A DNA stretch of 64,000 nt from Streptomyces hyaluromycini (GTDB lineage Bacteria > Actinomycetota > Actinomycetes > Streptomycetales > Streptomycetaceae), in the NCBI RefSeq assembly GCF_002217755.1, contig NZ_BCFL01000016.1, positions 351,565 to 415,564 of the forward strand. Direction: 5' to 3'. Every line of letters starts with the position of its first letter. Within the stretch, counting starts at the first letter, position 1. A program made the position numbers and the translations under genes. Positions 10,582-22,350 of the stretch are shown one piece after another. The notes beneath the pieces were generated by a model. It did not search any database. It saw only the letters and a list, made by a program, of their open reading frames with translations, and was not told the origin of the DNA.

Positions 10582-11286
10582 CTAGCGGGTGGCACCGACA
10601 AAGCCACCCGTGGATTCGGCGTCCGCGAAGGCGATCCGGCGCAGTACGTCCGCCGCGTCCCGGTCGAGGAGCACCGCCGAGCCGACACCCTCGGGCAGTT
10701 TCCCCTTCTCCGCCGCGCGCAGCAGCCGGCCGGCCGCCCGGCGGTGGCGCAGGAAGGCGTACCGGGAGACGCCGCGGCCGCGCTCGCGCTGGCCGTCCAG
10801 TGCCGTGCCGGCGGTGACGTCCAGGAGGAGCAGGTGCAGGGTGCCGCCGCGGCGGCGGGCCTCCCGGGCCAGCCAGTCGCGCACCCAGGCCTGGGTGCCG
10901 CAGTCGTGCACGACGACGCCCTCGCCGGTGCCGAGGGCCCGGCGCAGCCCGGCGTAGTGGGCGAGGCGGACCAGCGGGCGGTAGACGGCGTAGGGCAGGA
11001 GGCGGGTCAGGCGGGCGTCCCAGCGGTCGCGGGTGTCCTGGGAGTCGATGCGGATGCCCTGGACGGTGCGGTGCATCAGGGTGGACTTGCCGCTGCCGGG
11101 CAGCCCGGTGACCACCACCAGGTCGCGGGGGCCGAAGAGCAGGCCGTGCGGGCTGTGCCCGGCGCGGTCGCGCAGGTCGCGGACGACCGGTGCGGGTCGC
11201 TTACCGCACCGCTCGCGGGCCGGGGCCGTCGGCTGCTGGGGCAGGGCGATGCCCGTCGTCGTCGCGTATGCCGTGGTCCTTGTCAC
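10582..11286 (-). CDS. P-loop NTPase/kinase-like protein
   Basis: 234 residues from a GTG preceded by GGGAGGA. Near residue 60 it has a clear Walker A, GLPGSGKST, followed by an Asp-containing segment (GIRIDSQDTRDRW) and later Arg-rich helices. This is the pattern of AAA_33/zeta-like small-molecule or nucleotide kinases. Homologues are widespread in Streptomyces without assigned function. The first 50 residues are low-complexity. It is transcribed away from the glycine riboswitch and gcvT, so its promoter lies in the shared 200-base gap. Confidence 0.65.
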   Translation of the reverse strand: MTRTTAYATTTGIALPQQPTAPARERCGKRPAPVVRDLRDRAGHSPHGLLFGPRDLVVVTGLPGSGKSTLMHRTVQGIRIDSQDTRDRWDARLTRLLPYAVYRPLVRLAHYAGLRRALGTGEGVVVHDCGTQAWVRDWLAREARRRGGTLHLLLLDVTAGTALDGQRERGRGVSRYAFLRHRRAAGRLLRAAEKGKLPEGVGSAVLLDRDAADVLRRIAFADAESTGGFVGATR

Positions 11287-11492
11287 CGTGACCGTCCTCC
11301 CTGGGGGTTCAGGAAAGTTTCTCCCCGCTTAATGTAAAGAGAAGGTAATGCACGGTGTCTCGCGATTCCGTGCACGTCCGGCAACAGCCCGGCTACAAAG
11401 AGAGAGGGCGGCGGGAGGGACAAGTCCGGCCTGCCATGCGGCCGGGCGGCGTGCAATGATGTCCGCGCCAACTGCATACCGGCCGCTTGAAT

Positions 11493-11697
11493 CCGCGCGG
11501 GAGAGTCCCCAGTCGTCTTCGCTGGGGCGCCGAAGGAGCAAGTCCCTCCCTTGAATCTCTCAGGCCCCCGTTACCGCGCGGGCGAGGCACATCTGAAAAG
11601 CGGGCCGCTGTGTCAGTGGCTCCACCCAAGGTGCAAGCCGTGACCACGTCCGTGGTCAGGGCGAACCTCTCAGGTTCCGATGACAGATGGGGAGGAC
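11493..11697 (+). promoter_or_regulatory. Tandem glycine riboswitch upstream of gcvT
   Basis: Two aptamers are visible. The first runs from 11493 to 11581. Its P1 arms are both the self-complementary CCGCGCGG (11493-11500 and 11574-11581), and it carries the conserved CGAAGGAGCAAG and GAATCTCTCAGG words. The second (about 11600-11697) carries CCAAGGTGCAAGCCG, GAACCTCTCAGG and the closing GACAGATGGGGAGGA. These are hallmarks of the gcvT glycine riboswitch class. The gcvT start lies 48 bases later. Glycine riboswitches that activate gcv genes are documented in Streptomyces, so glycine should switch this operon on. Confidence 0.95.
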
Positions 11698-11744
11698 AGC
11701 CCTCGCCTGTCATGCCCTCGGGACCTCTGGGAGACGACCGACCG

Positions 11745-12872
<1,128 letters not shown>

Positions 12873-12970
12873 CCACTGGGCGTGACCCTGCGCACATCCC
12901 CGCAGGTCACGCACGTCTCCAGCCTTCCCCCCTTCACCAGCACTTCCTCGCGTACAGGAGAATTCAAGCC

Positions 12971-13348
12971 ATGAGCAACCCCCAGCAGCTGCGTTACAGC
13001 AAGGAGCACGAGTGGCTGACGGCCGCCGAGGACGGCGTGGCGACGGTCGGTATCACGGAGCACGCGGCCAACGCGCTCGGTGACGTCGTCTTCGTCCAGC
13101 TCCCGGCGGTCGGCGACACGGTGACCGCGGGCGAGTCCTGCGGCGAGCTGGAGTCGACCAAGTCGGTGTCCGACCTGTACGCGCCGGTCACCGGTGAGAT
13201 CACCGCGGTCAACGAGGACGTCGTCGAGGACCCGTCCCTGGTGAACTCGGCCCCCTTCGAGGGCGGCTGGCTGTTCAAGGTTCGCGTCACGGACGAGCCG
13301 GGCGACCTGCTCTCCGCCGACGAGTACACCGCCTTCACCGCCGGCTGA
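12971..13348 (+). CDS. gcvH: Glycine cleavage system H protein
   Basis: 125 residues. This lipoyl carrier shuttles the aminomethyl group between the P, T and L proteins. The lipoylated lysine is K64 in [11 protein letters not shown], with the family pattern YSKEHEWL near the N-terminus and GGWLFKV near the end. It starts 98 bases after gcvT, with AGGAG upstream, and lies 39 bases before glyA. Confidence 0.97.
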   Translation: MSNPQQLRYSKEHEWLTAAEDGVATVGITEHAANALGDVVFVQLPAVGDTVTAGESCGELESTKSVSDLYAPVTGEITAVNEDVVEDPSLVNSAPFEGGWLFKVRVTDEPGDLLSADEYTAFTAG

Positions 13349-13387
13349 GAGCCGCCGCAGACCCCGGCCTAGGAGTCGTAGAAACAG

Positions 13388-14650
13388 ATGTCCGTTCTGA
13401 ACACGCCCCTGCACGAGCTCGACCCGGAGGTAGCCGCCGCGGTCGACGCCGAGCTGGCGCGCCAGCAGTCCACCCTGGAGATGATCGCCTCGGAGAACTT
13501 CGCTCCGCTCGCGGTCATGGAGGCACAGGGCTCGGTCCTCACCAACAAGTACGCCGAGGGCTACCCGGGCCGCCGCTACTACGGCGGCTGCGAGCACGTC
13601 GACGTCACCGAGCAGATCGCCATCGACCGGGTGAAGGAGCTGTTCGGCGCCGAGTACGCCAACGTGCAGCCGCACTCCGGTGCCTCCGCCAACCAGGCGG
13701 CCCTGTTCGCGCTGGCCCAGCCCGGCGACACCATCCTGGGTCTGGACCTCGCCCACGGCGGCCACCTGACCCACGGCATGCGGCTGAACTTCTCCGGCAA
13801 GCAGTTCAATGTCGTGGCCTACCACGTGGACGACTCCGGCCTTGTCGACATGGCCGAGGTGGAGCGGCTCGCCAAGGAGCACCGGCCGAAGGTGATCATC
13901 GCGGGCTGGTCGGCGTACCCGCGCCAGCTGGACTTCGCGGAGTTCCGCCGGATCGCCGACGAGGTCGAGGCGTACCTGTGGGTCGACATGGCCCACTTCG
14001 CCGGTCTGGTCGCGGCGGGGCTGCACCCGAACCCGGTCCCCTACGCGGACGTGGTCACCTCCACCACCCACAAGACGCTCGGCGGCCCGCGCGGCGGCAT
14101 CATCCTGGCCCGCAAGGACTTCGCGAAGAAGCTGAACTCGTCCGTCTTCCCGGGCTTCCAGGGCGGTCCCCTGGAGCACGTGATCGCGGCGAAGGCGGTC
14201 TCCTTCAAGGTCGCCGCCTCGGAGGACTTCAAGGAGCGCCAGCGTCGTACGGTGGAGGGCGCGCGGATCCTGGCGGAGCGGCTCACCGCCGCCGACGCCC
14301 GGGAGGCCGGCGTGAACGTCCTCTCCGGCGGTACGGACGTCCACCTGATCCTCGTCGACCTGCGCGCGTCCGAGCTGGACGGGCAGCAGGCCGAGGACCG
14401 CCTCCACGAGGTCGGCATCACGGTCAACCGCAACGCCGTCCCCAACGACCCGCGGCCGCCGATGGTCACCTCGGGTCTGCGGATCGGCACCCCGGCGCTG
14501 GCCACCCGCGGCTTCACGGCCGAGGACTTCGCCGAGGTCGCGGACGTGATCGCGGAGACCCTGAAGCCGTCCTACGACGCGGCGGCCCTGAAGGCCCGGG
14601 TCGGGGCCCTGACCGACAAGCACCCGCTTTACCCCGGTCTGAACAAGTAG
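13388..14650 (+). CDS. glyA: Serine hydroxymethyltransferase
   Basis: 420 residues, a normal length. It is a PLP enzyme that interconverts glycine plus methylene-THF with serine plus THF. K229 in [12 protein letters not shown] is the Schiff-base lysine. Other signatures are [24 protein letters not shown] and [10 protein letters not shown]. Placed between gcvH and the serine deaminase gene, it would use the methylene-THF from glycine cleavage to make serine from a second glycine. Streptomyces usually have another glyA for housekeeping, so this is probably the inducible catabolic copy. Confidence 0.97.
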   Translation: MSVLNTPLHELDPEVAAAVDAELARQQSTLEMIASENFAPLAVMEAQGSVLTNKYAEGYPGRRYYGGCEHVDVTEQIAIDRVKELFGAEYANVQPHSGASANQAALFALAQPGDTILGLDLAHGGHLTHGMRLNFSGKQFNVVAYHVDDSGLVDMAEVERLAKEHRPKVIIAGWSAYPRQLDFAEFRRIADEVEAYLWVDMAHFAGLVAAGLHPNPVPYADVVTSTTHKTLGGPRGGIILARKDFAKKLNSSVFPGFQGGPLEHVIAAKAVSFKVAASEDFKERQRRTVEGARILAERLTAADAREAGVNVLSGGTDVHLILVDLRASELDGQQAEDRLHEVGITVNRNAVPNDPRPPMVTSGLRIGTPALATRGFTAEDFAEVADVIAETLKPSYDAAALKARVGALTDKHPLYPGLNK

Positions 14651-14706
14651 TTCCCTGGTGGGGGCATCCGACGACGTGTGCCCCCACCCTCTTTGGAGGA
14701 GTTCCC

Positions 14707-16074
<1,368 letters not shown>

Positions 16075-16097
16075 CAGGCCGTGCCGTGCCTTCTGCC

Positions 16098-17726
16098 TCA
16101 TTGCTTGACGGGGGTGCCGCCGTTCATGCCGAAACGTGCGGAGCACTGTTCGTCGGATCGGTCGCTCGCGTTCCAGACGCAGATCCACATCGTGTGGCCG
16201 ACGTCGGAGATGAAACTCGTCTTGGCAGCACCCCAGTTGGCCTGGAACGTGTACGCGATGCCGTCGCTGCGGTAGAGCTCGGCGCCGCAGCTCTGGTTCA
16301 GGGAGGTGTTGAGCACCCCTGCGAGTTCGCCGGAGCCGTTGTCGTCCAGCCAGGCGGAGCAAGCGGCGTCGTTGCCGAACCAGGAGGTGTCCGCCTCGGA
16401 GCCCTTGACCTGTGCCGGGTCGTCGCTGCCGTTGACACCGCTCATCGACGACGAGGTGAGGTGTTCGGCGGGTGCGGAGGACGCGGTGGTCGCGACGGTG
16501 CCGGAGGGCGAACTCCCGCCGGCCGCGCTCGGCGGGGCGGCCGTGTGCGTGCCGGCCGGGACGTCCGGGGTCGCGCGCGCGGACCTGGCGGTGGGCGACG
16601 CCGAACGGCTCGGGCTCGCGGAGGAGGTGTGTGCCGTCCCGGCCGCGGACTCGATACTGGCCGACGCGCTGCCGGACGGCTGCGCAGCGCCGTGCCGCGG
16701 GGAATCGGACGGGGTGAGTACGAACGCCGCGACGGCGCCGAGGGCGATCACTGCGGCGGTCGAGAGCAGCAGCAGGCGTTTGCGTGAGGGGCGAGGTAAC
16801 ACCGCGGACGGAGGCACGGTCCCGGGCGCCGGTTCCGCGTCCGGGTCCGGCGGCGGGACGGTGTCCAGCTTGCCGACGGGCGTCGCGGCGAAGGCACGTC
16901 GCGAGGCGATGCGGGACATGACCTCCGAAGGCCAGGAGGGCGGCGGAACGGGCAGGCGCGCGCGGGCCGCCTCCGTCACCTCGCCGGCGGTGGGGCGGGC
17001 TCCGGGGCCGGCCGCGAGACAGGACTCGACGACAGCGGCGAGGCCGGCGTCCACGGCACGCAGCGGCTCGACGTCGGCGACGACGCCGGGCGTGCGCCCC
17101 GAAGCCGCGAAGAGCAGGAGTGCCCCGAGCGAGTAGACATCCGCGGGCGCGCCCACGTCCTCGTCCCCGGCCTGCTGTTCCGGTGCCGAGAATCCCTGCG
17201 TTCCGTAGCTGCCACCGCTCTTGGTGAGCCTCGCCTGGTCCGCGGCGCGCGCGATGCCGAAGTCGATGAGTTTCACGCCGTCCCGCACCAGCATGACGTT
17301 GCCGGGCTTGACGTCGCGGTGCGCGATCCCGCACGCGTGCACGTCCGACAGTTGGCCGGCCGCCTCGGCCAGCAGCAGCCACAGCGCCTCGGCGGGCAGC
17401 GGACCGCGCAGCCGGACCGCCTCGTCCACGGTGAGTCCGGGTACGTACTCGGCGGCGAACCAGGGACGTTCCGCCGTACCGTCGCTCGCCAGCACCCGCG
17501 GCCCGACCCCGGACGGCACCCGGTAGAGGATGCCGACCTCGCGTTCGAAGCGCTCGCTGGAGACCAACCGCGGCCGGACGCGCTTGACGGCGGCATAGCC
17601 CTTGTCGGACGCCCCGAGGTAGACCTCGCCCATGCCTCCGACGCCGAGCAGGCCGATGATGGTGAAGCTGCCGATCTCCTGCGGATCGTCCGGGCCGAGC
17701 GGTTCGGCGATCGTGCTATCCACCAT
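16098..17726 (-). CDS. Membrane Ser/Thr protein kinase with extracellular Cys-containing domain
   Basis: 542 residues. The N-terminal kinase domain is complete: GVGGMGEVYLG glycine loop, AAVKRVRP lysine, HRDVKPGN catalytic loop and LIDFGIARA metal motif. A linker leads to one membrane segment (about 309-331, LLLLSTAAVIALGAVAAFVL), then a Ser/Thr/Ala-rich stretch. The extracellular C-terminal domain of about 100 residues has four cysteines (ACSAW, SCGAE, ICVWN, QCSAR) that could form two disulfides. It has no PASTA repeats, so it is not a PknB-type cell-wall sensor. Its ligand is unknown. It is divergent from an FHA protein gene, a likely phospho-reader partner. Confidence 0.9.
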   Translation of the reverse strand: MVDSTIAEPLGPDDPQEIGSFTIIGLLGVGGMGEVYLGASDKGYAAVKRVRPRLVSSERFEREVGILYRVPSGVGPRVLASDGTAERPWFAAEYVPGLTVDEAVRLRGPLPAEALWLLLAEAAGQLSDVHACGIAHRDVKPGNVMLVRDGVKLIDFGIARAADQARLTKSGGSYGTQGFSAPEQQAGDEDVGAPADVYSLGALLLFAASGRTPGVVADVEPLRAVDAGLAAVVESCLAAGPGARPTAGEVTEAARARLPVPPPSWPSEVMSRIASRRAFAATPVGKLDTVPPPDPDAEPAPGTVPPSAVLPRPSRKRLLLLSTAAVIALGAVAAFVLTPSDSPRHGAAQPSGSASASIESAAGTAHTSSASPSRSASPTARSARATPDVPAGTHTAAPPSAAGGSSPSGTVATTASSAPAEHLTSSSMSGVNGSDDPAQVKGSEADTSWFGNDAACSAWLDDNGSGELAGVLNTSLNQSCGAELYRSDGIAYTFQANWGAAKTSFISDVGHTMWICVWNASDRSDEQCSARFGMNGGTPVKQ

Positions 17727-17883
17727 CAGCAGTTCCCCGGCCGCTCGCGCTCACGGCGGGCAGGCTATCCAACAAGTCAGGGCCCTGCAACGCGAGTTGA
17801 CAGCGGCCATGCCCCAGGTGCGGGAGGACCGGTCCTCGGGGTGCGCTCATACACTGACGCGATCCGAGCCGGAGGTAGGCGAT

Positions 17884-18678
17884 ATGGCGTACGGAAACTT
17901 CCCACCCCAGATGCTGCCGCCGGGCAGTCCCTCCGACAGGGTGCCCGCGGCGCCGCCGGGGACGATCTTCGTCCTGGGTCCGGAGGGCGGGTATGCGGTG
18001 CCGCCGCGCAGGTACACGCTGCTGTTCGGGCGCGACCGCGAGGACGTGCATGTCCCGGTCGGTGTCGACGACCCGACCGTCAGCCGTCGGCACGGCGTGT
18101 TCACCTGCACGGGCACGGACGGCGACTGGTGGCTGCTCAACACCGGCAATCTGCCGGTCGAACTGCCCGACGGCGTGCTGATGCTCACCGGCCACAAGCG
18201 GCTCATCGAGTCCGGGTACACCCCGCTGGTGATCAACTCGTCAAAGCGGCGTTCCCACCTGGTGGAGGTACGCGTCGTGGACGAGGACGACCGGCACCCC
18301 CGCTCCACCAGCGGTGCGGAGACCGTGGATCCCGAGACGGTCTACGAACTCTCCCCGCAGGAGCGGCTGGTGCTCACCGCGCTCGCCCGGCGCTACCTAG
18401 AGGGCCACGACGCCTTCCCGCTCCCGCTGGCCTGGGAGGACACCGCCCGTCTGGTCAACGCCTCCCCTTACGCGACGAAGTCCTGGACCTACAAGTCGGT
18501 CGCGAACACGGTCGAGGACGTGCGCGAACGGCTGCACCGCCGGGGCGTGCGCGGACTGCTGCGCGACGAGGTCGGCGAACCTGTCGGCTCGACACTCAGC
18601 GTCAACCTGATCAGAGAACTGCTGAAGACGGCGACGCTGAGTGCTCAGGACCTGGAGTTGCTGGCCGCCAGGGACTGA
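17884..18678 (+). CDS. FHA-domain protein with C-terminal winged-helix-like region
   Basis: 264 residues from the ATG at 17884. Upstream in-frame codons lie in the divergent promoter gap. Residues about 40-110 are an FHA phosphothreonine-binding domain: LLFGRDRED, then DPTVSRRHGVF (the Ser-Arg-Arg-His loop) and LLNTGN. Residues about 150-235 (LSPQERLVLTALARRYLEG to RGVRGLLRDE) look like a winged-helix module. It would bind phosphothreonine made by the divergent Ser/Thr kinase. Whether the helical part binds DNA or protein is not visible. Confidence 0.8.
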   Translation: MAYGNFPPQMLPPGSPSDRVPAAPPGTIFVLGPEGGYAVPPRRYTLLFGRDREDVHVPVGVDDPTVSRRHGVFTCTGTDGDWWLLNTGNLPVELPDGVLMLTGHKRLIESGYTPLVINSSKRRSHLVEVRVVDEDDRHPRSTSGAETVDPETVYELSPQERLVLTALARRYLEGHDAFPLPLAWEDTARLVNASPYATKSWTYKSVANTVEDVRERLHRRGVRGLLRDEVGEPVGSTLSVNLIRELLKTATLSAQDLELLAARD

Positions 18679-18692
18679 GCGGATCGCAGGCT

Positions 18693-18725
18693 GCGTGCCC
18701 CGGCCGGTCGTCGGCCGGGGCACGC
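18693..18725. terminator. Perfect 14-bp bidirectional terminator
   Basis: Arms 18693-18706 (GCGTGCCCCGGCCG) and 18712-18725 are exactly complementary around a 5-base loop. They lie in the 55-base gap between the convergent FHA gene and the 73-codon gene, and probably end transcription from both sides. Confidence 0.85.
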
Positions 18726-18733
18726 GGCGTTTC

Positions 18734-18955
18734 TCAGCGTTCTGCCTCGGGCTCGGCTCCGGCGTTGTAGGTGACGTTCATGGTGCCGTGCCCGACCGCG
18801 AAGACGGCTGCCTGGTCCTCCGCCGAGATCTGCTGCTGCGGCTGCGGCCGTTCAGGGTGACGCGTCGTGTTCGTCACGCGGTTGTTGTCTCCGACGATGA
18901 AGGTGCCGGAGACGTCCCCGGTCTGGATGTCGCCGTGTGCGGATTCCGTGGGCAT
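18734..18955 (-). CDS. 73-residue protein with two amyloid/RHIM-like motifs
   Basis: There is no enzyme domain. The N-terminal motif GDVSGTFIVGDNNRV (residues about 12-26) nearly matches GDVSGTMVIGSHNTV at the start of the NTPase encoded just upstream. The C-terminal motif AAVFAVGHGTMNVTY (about 48-62) resembles the C-terminal tails of the proteins at 22406 (TVFAVQRGHQ) and 23159 (EVFAVQHGNQ). A Gln/Pro linker joins the two. The pattern fits a bivalent adaptor that could bridge proteins of both motif types by short beta-amyloid contacts, like bacterial amyloid signalling sequences. That role is inference. It is co-oriented with the NTPase gene, 34 bases downstream. Confidence 0.7.
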   Translation of the reverse strand: MPTESAHGDIQTGDVSGTFIVGDNNRVTNTTRHPERPQPQQQISAEDQAAVFAVGHGTMNVTYNAGAEPEAER

Positions 18956-18989
18956 GGCCTGCCTTTCTTTCGGTGGGTCTCAGGGGAGG

Positions 18990-21419
18990 TCAGGCGCCGC
19001 AGTCGGTCTGCAGGCTGTCCGACGCCGAGTTCATCGCCGAGGCCTCGCTCGACGTGTCGACGTCGGAAGCTCCCGGATCGTTCTCGTACGACTGGTACTG
19101 ACTCCGGATCTGCTGAGTGGCGGTCAGCATGGCGTTGAGATCCGACTCCACCGAGCTGTCCTGAGCTTGCGAGACGGCCCCCTGCAGCGTGGACTCGACG
19201 GAGTCCAGGTCGCTGATGACGGCGCCGACCTCCGAGAGCAACGTGCTGTCGTCGGGAGCGGAGGATGTCTCGCCCGCGTTGTAGGCGTCCATGTCGCTGT
19301 TGTACGAGTCGACCGCGTCGGACGCGATGGCCGCGTCGGTGTTGAACTGCTGGGTCTCCGACGACAGTTCGGGGATCACGGTCGCGCACACGGGATCGAC
19401 ACCGGGCGAGGTGCCGTCGGAGGTACCGCCGGAGGTGTCGTCGGAGGTGTCGTCGGAGGTGTCGTCGATCGGGCTTGGCGTACTGAAGGGGTTCGAGGTG
19501 GCGGCCGGAGACGGATTCGGCTGATCGTTCGCGGAGACCATGACACCCACGCCCAGCACGGCCGCGAGGCCGAGCGTGCAGGCGAGGGCCAGTCCCGATA
19601 CTCCGCTCTTGACGACTGTCGCACCGGCGGCGACCCCCGTGTGGCCTGTACTCGCCGCGGTCGTCGTGGTGCTCCCAGCGGGCGTCGACGAGGTGACGGA
19701 AGAGTGCGCCGGCGAGAGGTCGATCCGCTGAGGAACGGGTGCGGCCGAGTGTGCGCCGGCCGTGTTGACGGCGACGTGCGACCGCGCGGAGGCGTGGGAG
19801 AGGTCGACCACCGGCCTCGCCACGTGCGCCGGAGCAGAAGCGGTGGACGTGGAGACGGTCGAGTGGGCGATGGCCTGCGTGTGGACCGCGCCGTGCGCCG
19901 GAGCGACCGGGTGGACCAGCGGTGCGGGGACCGGCGGTGTGGCAATCGGCGGGGCGGTGGCCGACGCCGCGCCGGCGACCTGGTGGGCCGCCGAGTGCGC
20001 GTGCAGGGCGGTGAGTTCGTGCCACAGCACCTCCGCCTCCAGCACCAGGGCCGTCGTCTGCGCGACCCGCCCGATCGCCTTCCGGCGGGTGCGCGCCTCG
20101 CGCAGGAAGTACTCCTCAGCCTCCTCGTCCCCCGCGCTCTTCGCCGCTGCCCAGCCGACACCGAGCAGGCTGCCCCACGCGTCGAACTGCCGGGACAGTG
20201 CGAGTTTCGGCGAGGCGGCACGGGCCAGCGCCGCGCCCAGCTGCGCGTGTCCGGTCTTCTCCGCTCGCAGCACCGCGACGTCCAGGGCCTGGAAGTGTGC
20301 CGCGACGTCGTCCGGAGTGGTGTCCCCGGCCTCGACCCACGCGGTGAGCGTCCGGCAGAGCCGATCGGCGGGGAAGACGGTCCTCCGCATGGTCAGCACG
20401 CACTCGGCGACGTCCGGCGGACAGCTGTAGCCGGTCTCCGAGGCGAGCAGCAGGCCGTGTCGCACCAGACCGCCGGCGAGCGCGTCGGTGTCCGGCAGGC
20501 CGAGCAGATCATTGAGATGCCGGGCGGCCAACTCGGCGCCGGACAGCGAACCGAGCAGGTACAGCAGGTCGCGCTCCTGCGGCCGGAGCCTGTTCAGCAG
20601 CGCGGGAAGCAGTTCGGGGAGATCGGCGATGCCCGGCAGGCCCTTGCCGGTCGCGGCCGACAGGGCGATGCGCCGCAGCCGGAGCGGGTTGCCGTCCACC
20701 GCGTCGCACAGCGCTTCCACGATCGGCGCCTCGTCGGGCCGCAACTCGCGGGAGAGCAGCGCCTCCACCAGTTCCGCCGCCGCCGAGGCCGTCAGCCCTT
20801 CGAGGCGGATCGCGTGCACACCGTCGACCGCGGACCGCTGCTGCGAGGTGAAGACGAACGTGGACTGCCCGGCCATGTCGAGGAGTCGGCGCAGGTCCTT
20901 CTCGTCGAGTCCCGCGTCGTCCAGGTAGATCCGCAGCCGCAGGGTCTTCAGATGCTCCTTCAGCACCTCCGACGAAGGCTTGTAGTTCGGCGCGTCGAAG
21001 CTGATGTCGAAAATCGCCTGAGCGATGTCATCAGCCGTACGTCCGCCGGCCTCGACATAGGCCACGCCTTCGGGTCCGCGCGGCATCTCGCACGCGAGGT
21101 GGCGCAGCAGCGCACTCTTGCCGACCCCTGACGCGCCCCAGACCTGCACCAACTGCCGTGCGTCGATCGCCTGTCGCAGTAGGTGCACATCCCGCGCCCG
21201 TCCGATCAGCGGCTCGGCGGCGGACCGCGGCAGCTGGGATATCGGCTGACGCCTGACCGGATCCGGCAGCCGTCCCCCGTGCACGGTGATGGTCGAACCG
21301 GACTCGGCGGTGATCCTCAGACTGCTCACGGTGTTGTGGCTGCCTATGACCATCGTTCCGGACACGTCGCCGGCCCGGATCCGCCCGGAATCCTCCGGAG
21401 CACCGTTGTTCTCTGACAT
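18990..21419 (-). CDS. STAND-like P-loop NTPase with amyloid-like N-terminus, membrane segment and external domain
   Basis: 809 residues from the ATG at 21419, just after GGGGGAAG. Order: motif GDVSGTMVIGSHNTV (about 17-31); NTPase with Walker A GASGVGKSALL near 95, Walker B RIYLDDAGL and TFVFTSQQRSA; helical region to about 500; Ala/His/Thr-rich linker; one membrane helix (about 603-627, SGLALACTLGLAAVLGVGVM); Thr/Ser/Asp repeats; a helical domain with two Cys, ending in QTDCGA. The NTPase part fits NB-ARC/SWACOS-type STAND switches, which oligomerise on activation. A membrane-spanning form with an outside domain is unusual and suggests a surface signal relayed to cytoplasmic motifs. No catalytic effector domain is fused. 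Confidence 0.78.
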   Translation of the reverse strand: MSENNGAPEDSGRIRAGDVSGTMVIGSHNTVSSLRITAESGSTITVHGGRLPDPVRRQPISQLPRSAAEPLIGRARDVHLLRQAIDARQLVQVWGASGVGKSALLRHLACEMPRGPEGVAYVEAGGRTADDIAQAIFDISFDAPNYKPSSEVLKEHLKTLRLRIYLDDAGLDEKDLRRLLDMAGQSTFVFTSQQRSAVDGVHAIRLEGLTASAAAELVEALLSRELRPDEAPIVEALCDAVDGNPLRLRRIALSAATGKGLPGIADLPELLPALLNRLRPQERDLLYLLGSLSGAELAARHLNDLLGLPDTDALAGGLVRHGLLLASETGYSCPPDVAECVLTMRRTVFPADRLCRTLTAWVEAGDTTPDDVAAHFQALDVAVLRAEKTGHAQLGAALARAASPKLALSRQFDAWGSLLGVGWAAAKSAGDEEAEEYFLREARTRRKAIGRVAQTTALVLEAEVLWHELTALHAHSAAHQVAGAASATAPPIATPPVPAPLVHPVAPAHGAVHTQAIAHSTVSTSTASAPAHVARPVVDLSHASARSHVAVNTAGAHSAAPVPQRIDLSPAHSSVTSSTPAGSTTTTAASTGHTGVAAGATVVKSGVSGLALACTLGLAAVLGVGVMVSANDQPNPSPAATSNPFSTPSPIDDTSDDTSDDTSGGTSDGTSPGVDPVCATVIPELSSETQQFNTDAAIASDAVDSYNSDMDAYNAGETSSAPDDSTLLSEVGAVISDLDSVESTLQGAVSQAQDSSVESDLNAMLTATQQIRSQYQSYENDPGASDVDTSSEASAMNSASDSLQTDCGA

Positions 21420-21500
21420 CTGCTTCCCCCGTCCTCTCCAACGCCCGGGTCCCGGCACTCGGTCAGGCTGGCGCCGATCCGTCGTGCGAACCCGGCGTTA

Positions 21501-22235
21501 TTACGTGTTCGGCGAGATCGCCGGCGATCCGGCGGACCCGGCCGCGACGGCGATCCGGGCGAGGTGATCCAGGTCGAGGATCGTGATCCTGCGGTAGCCG
21601 GTCACGACCGCGCCCGACTCCCGCAACGCCCGCAGGGCCTTGTGGATCGACGACTCGGCCGCGCCGACCAGGGTGGCCATCTCCGGCTGCGAAAGCGGGA
21701 GTTGGGCTTCGTTCCGGCCGGGACGCCCGTAGGTGACGGCCAGGTGGTGCAGGATCCTGGCCAGCCGCCCGAGCACGTCGCAGCCGGTGAAGTCGACGAT
21801 CCGGCCGGTCGCCGTGCGCAGCTTGGCCACCACGCTCGCGCTGAGTGCGCGTCCTATGGCGGGGTGCCGGTTCGTGCACTCCAGTAGTTCGGAGCGCAGG
21901 ATGTAGCGGGCCAGCACCCTGCCGCAGGCGGTCACGGTGCCGATGCGCGGCTGACCGTCGATCCCGGCGAGCTCCCCGACCAGGTCCCCGGCCATCCGCA
22001 CGGCCAGCAGCGCCTCACGGCCGTCCTGCGCGTGCGCGGTGACCTTCACCGTGCCGCCGAGCAGGAGCAGCGCGAAGACCGAGGTGTCGGCCTCGCGGAT
22101 GGTGATCTGACCGGCCGGGTAGACCACGCGGTGGCCGAGTCCCAGCAGGATCGCGCGGTCGGCCTCGTCGACCTGGCCGAGCAGCCCGGCGGGCGGCCAG
22201 TAGACCGCGGCCCCGCGAACCCGTGTGTTGTTCAT
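21501..22235 (-). CDS. Crp/Fnr-family transcriptional regulator
   Basis: 244 residues from the ATG at 22235, with GGAGAGAGG upstream. An N-terminal cyclic-nucleotide-binding barrel contains GDLVGELAGIDGQPRIGTVTA. The Glu and Arg of the phosphate-binding cassette are both present, so cNMP binding is plausible. A long helix follows, then a Crp-type helix-turn-helix (LSQPEMATLVGAAESSIHKALRAL, quoted in part). Divergent to it is a nucleotidyl-cyclase-like gene, suggesting a ligand-maker and sensor pair. Downstream on the same strand, 81 bases away, is the STAND-like NTPase gene. Confidence 0.88.
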   Translation of the reverse strand: MNNTRVRGAAVYWPPAGLLGQVDEADRAILLGLGHRVVYPAGQITIREADTSVFALLLLGGTVKVTAHAQDGREALLAVRMAGDLVGELAGIDGQPRIGTVTACGRVLARYILRSELLECTNRHPAIGRALSASVVAKLRTATGRIVDFTGCDVLGRLARILHHLAVTYGRPGRNEAQLPLSQPEMATLVGAAESSIHKALRALRESGAVVTGYRRITILDLDHLARIAVAAGSAGSPAISPNT

Positions 22236-22350
22236 CGGCCACACCTCTCTCCTCGTTCGGCCGAAACCGCACAAGCCGTATTAGTAGCCGTTCTACCCGA
22301 GGACCCCTCCTCTACGGTCTCGTCAATCATCTGGTCGGCACCGGATAACC

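Noticed and set aside
11487..11744. Longer N-terminus for gcvT
   Set aside because: It would translate the glycine riboswitch. The ATG at 11745 starts the normal protein.
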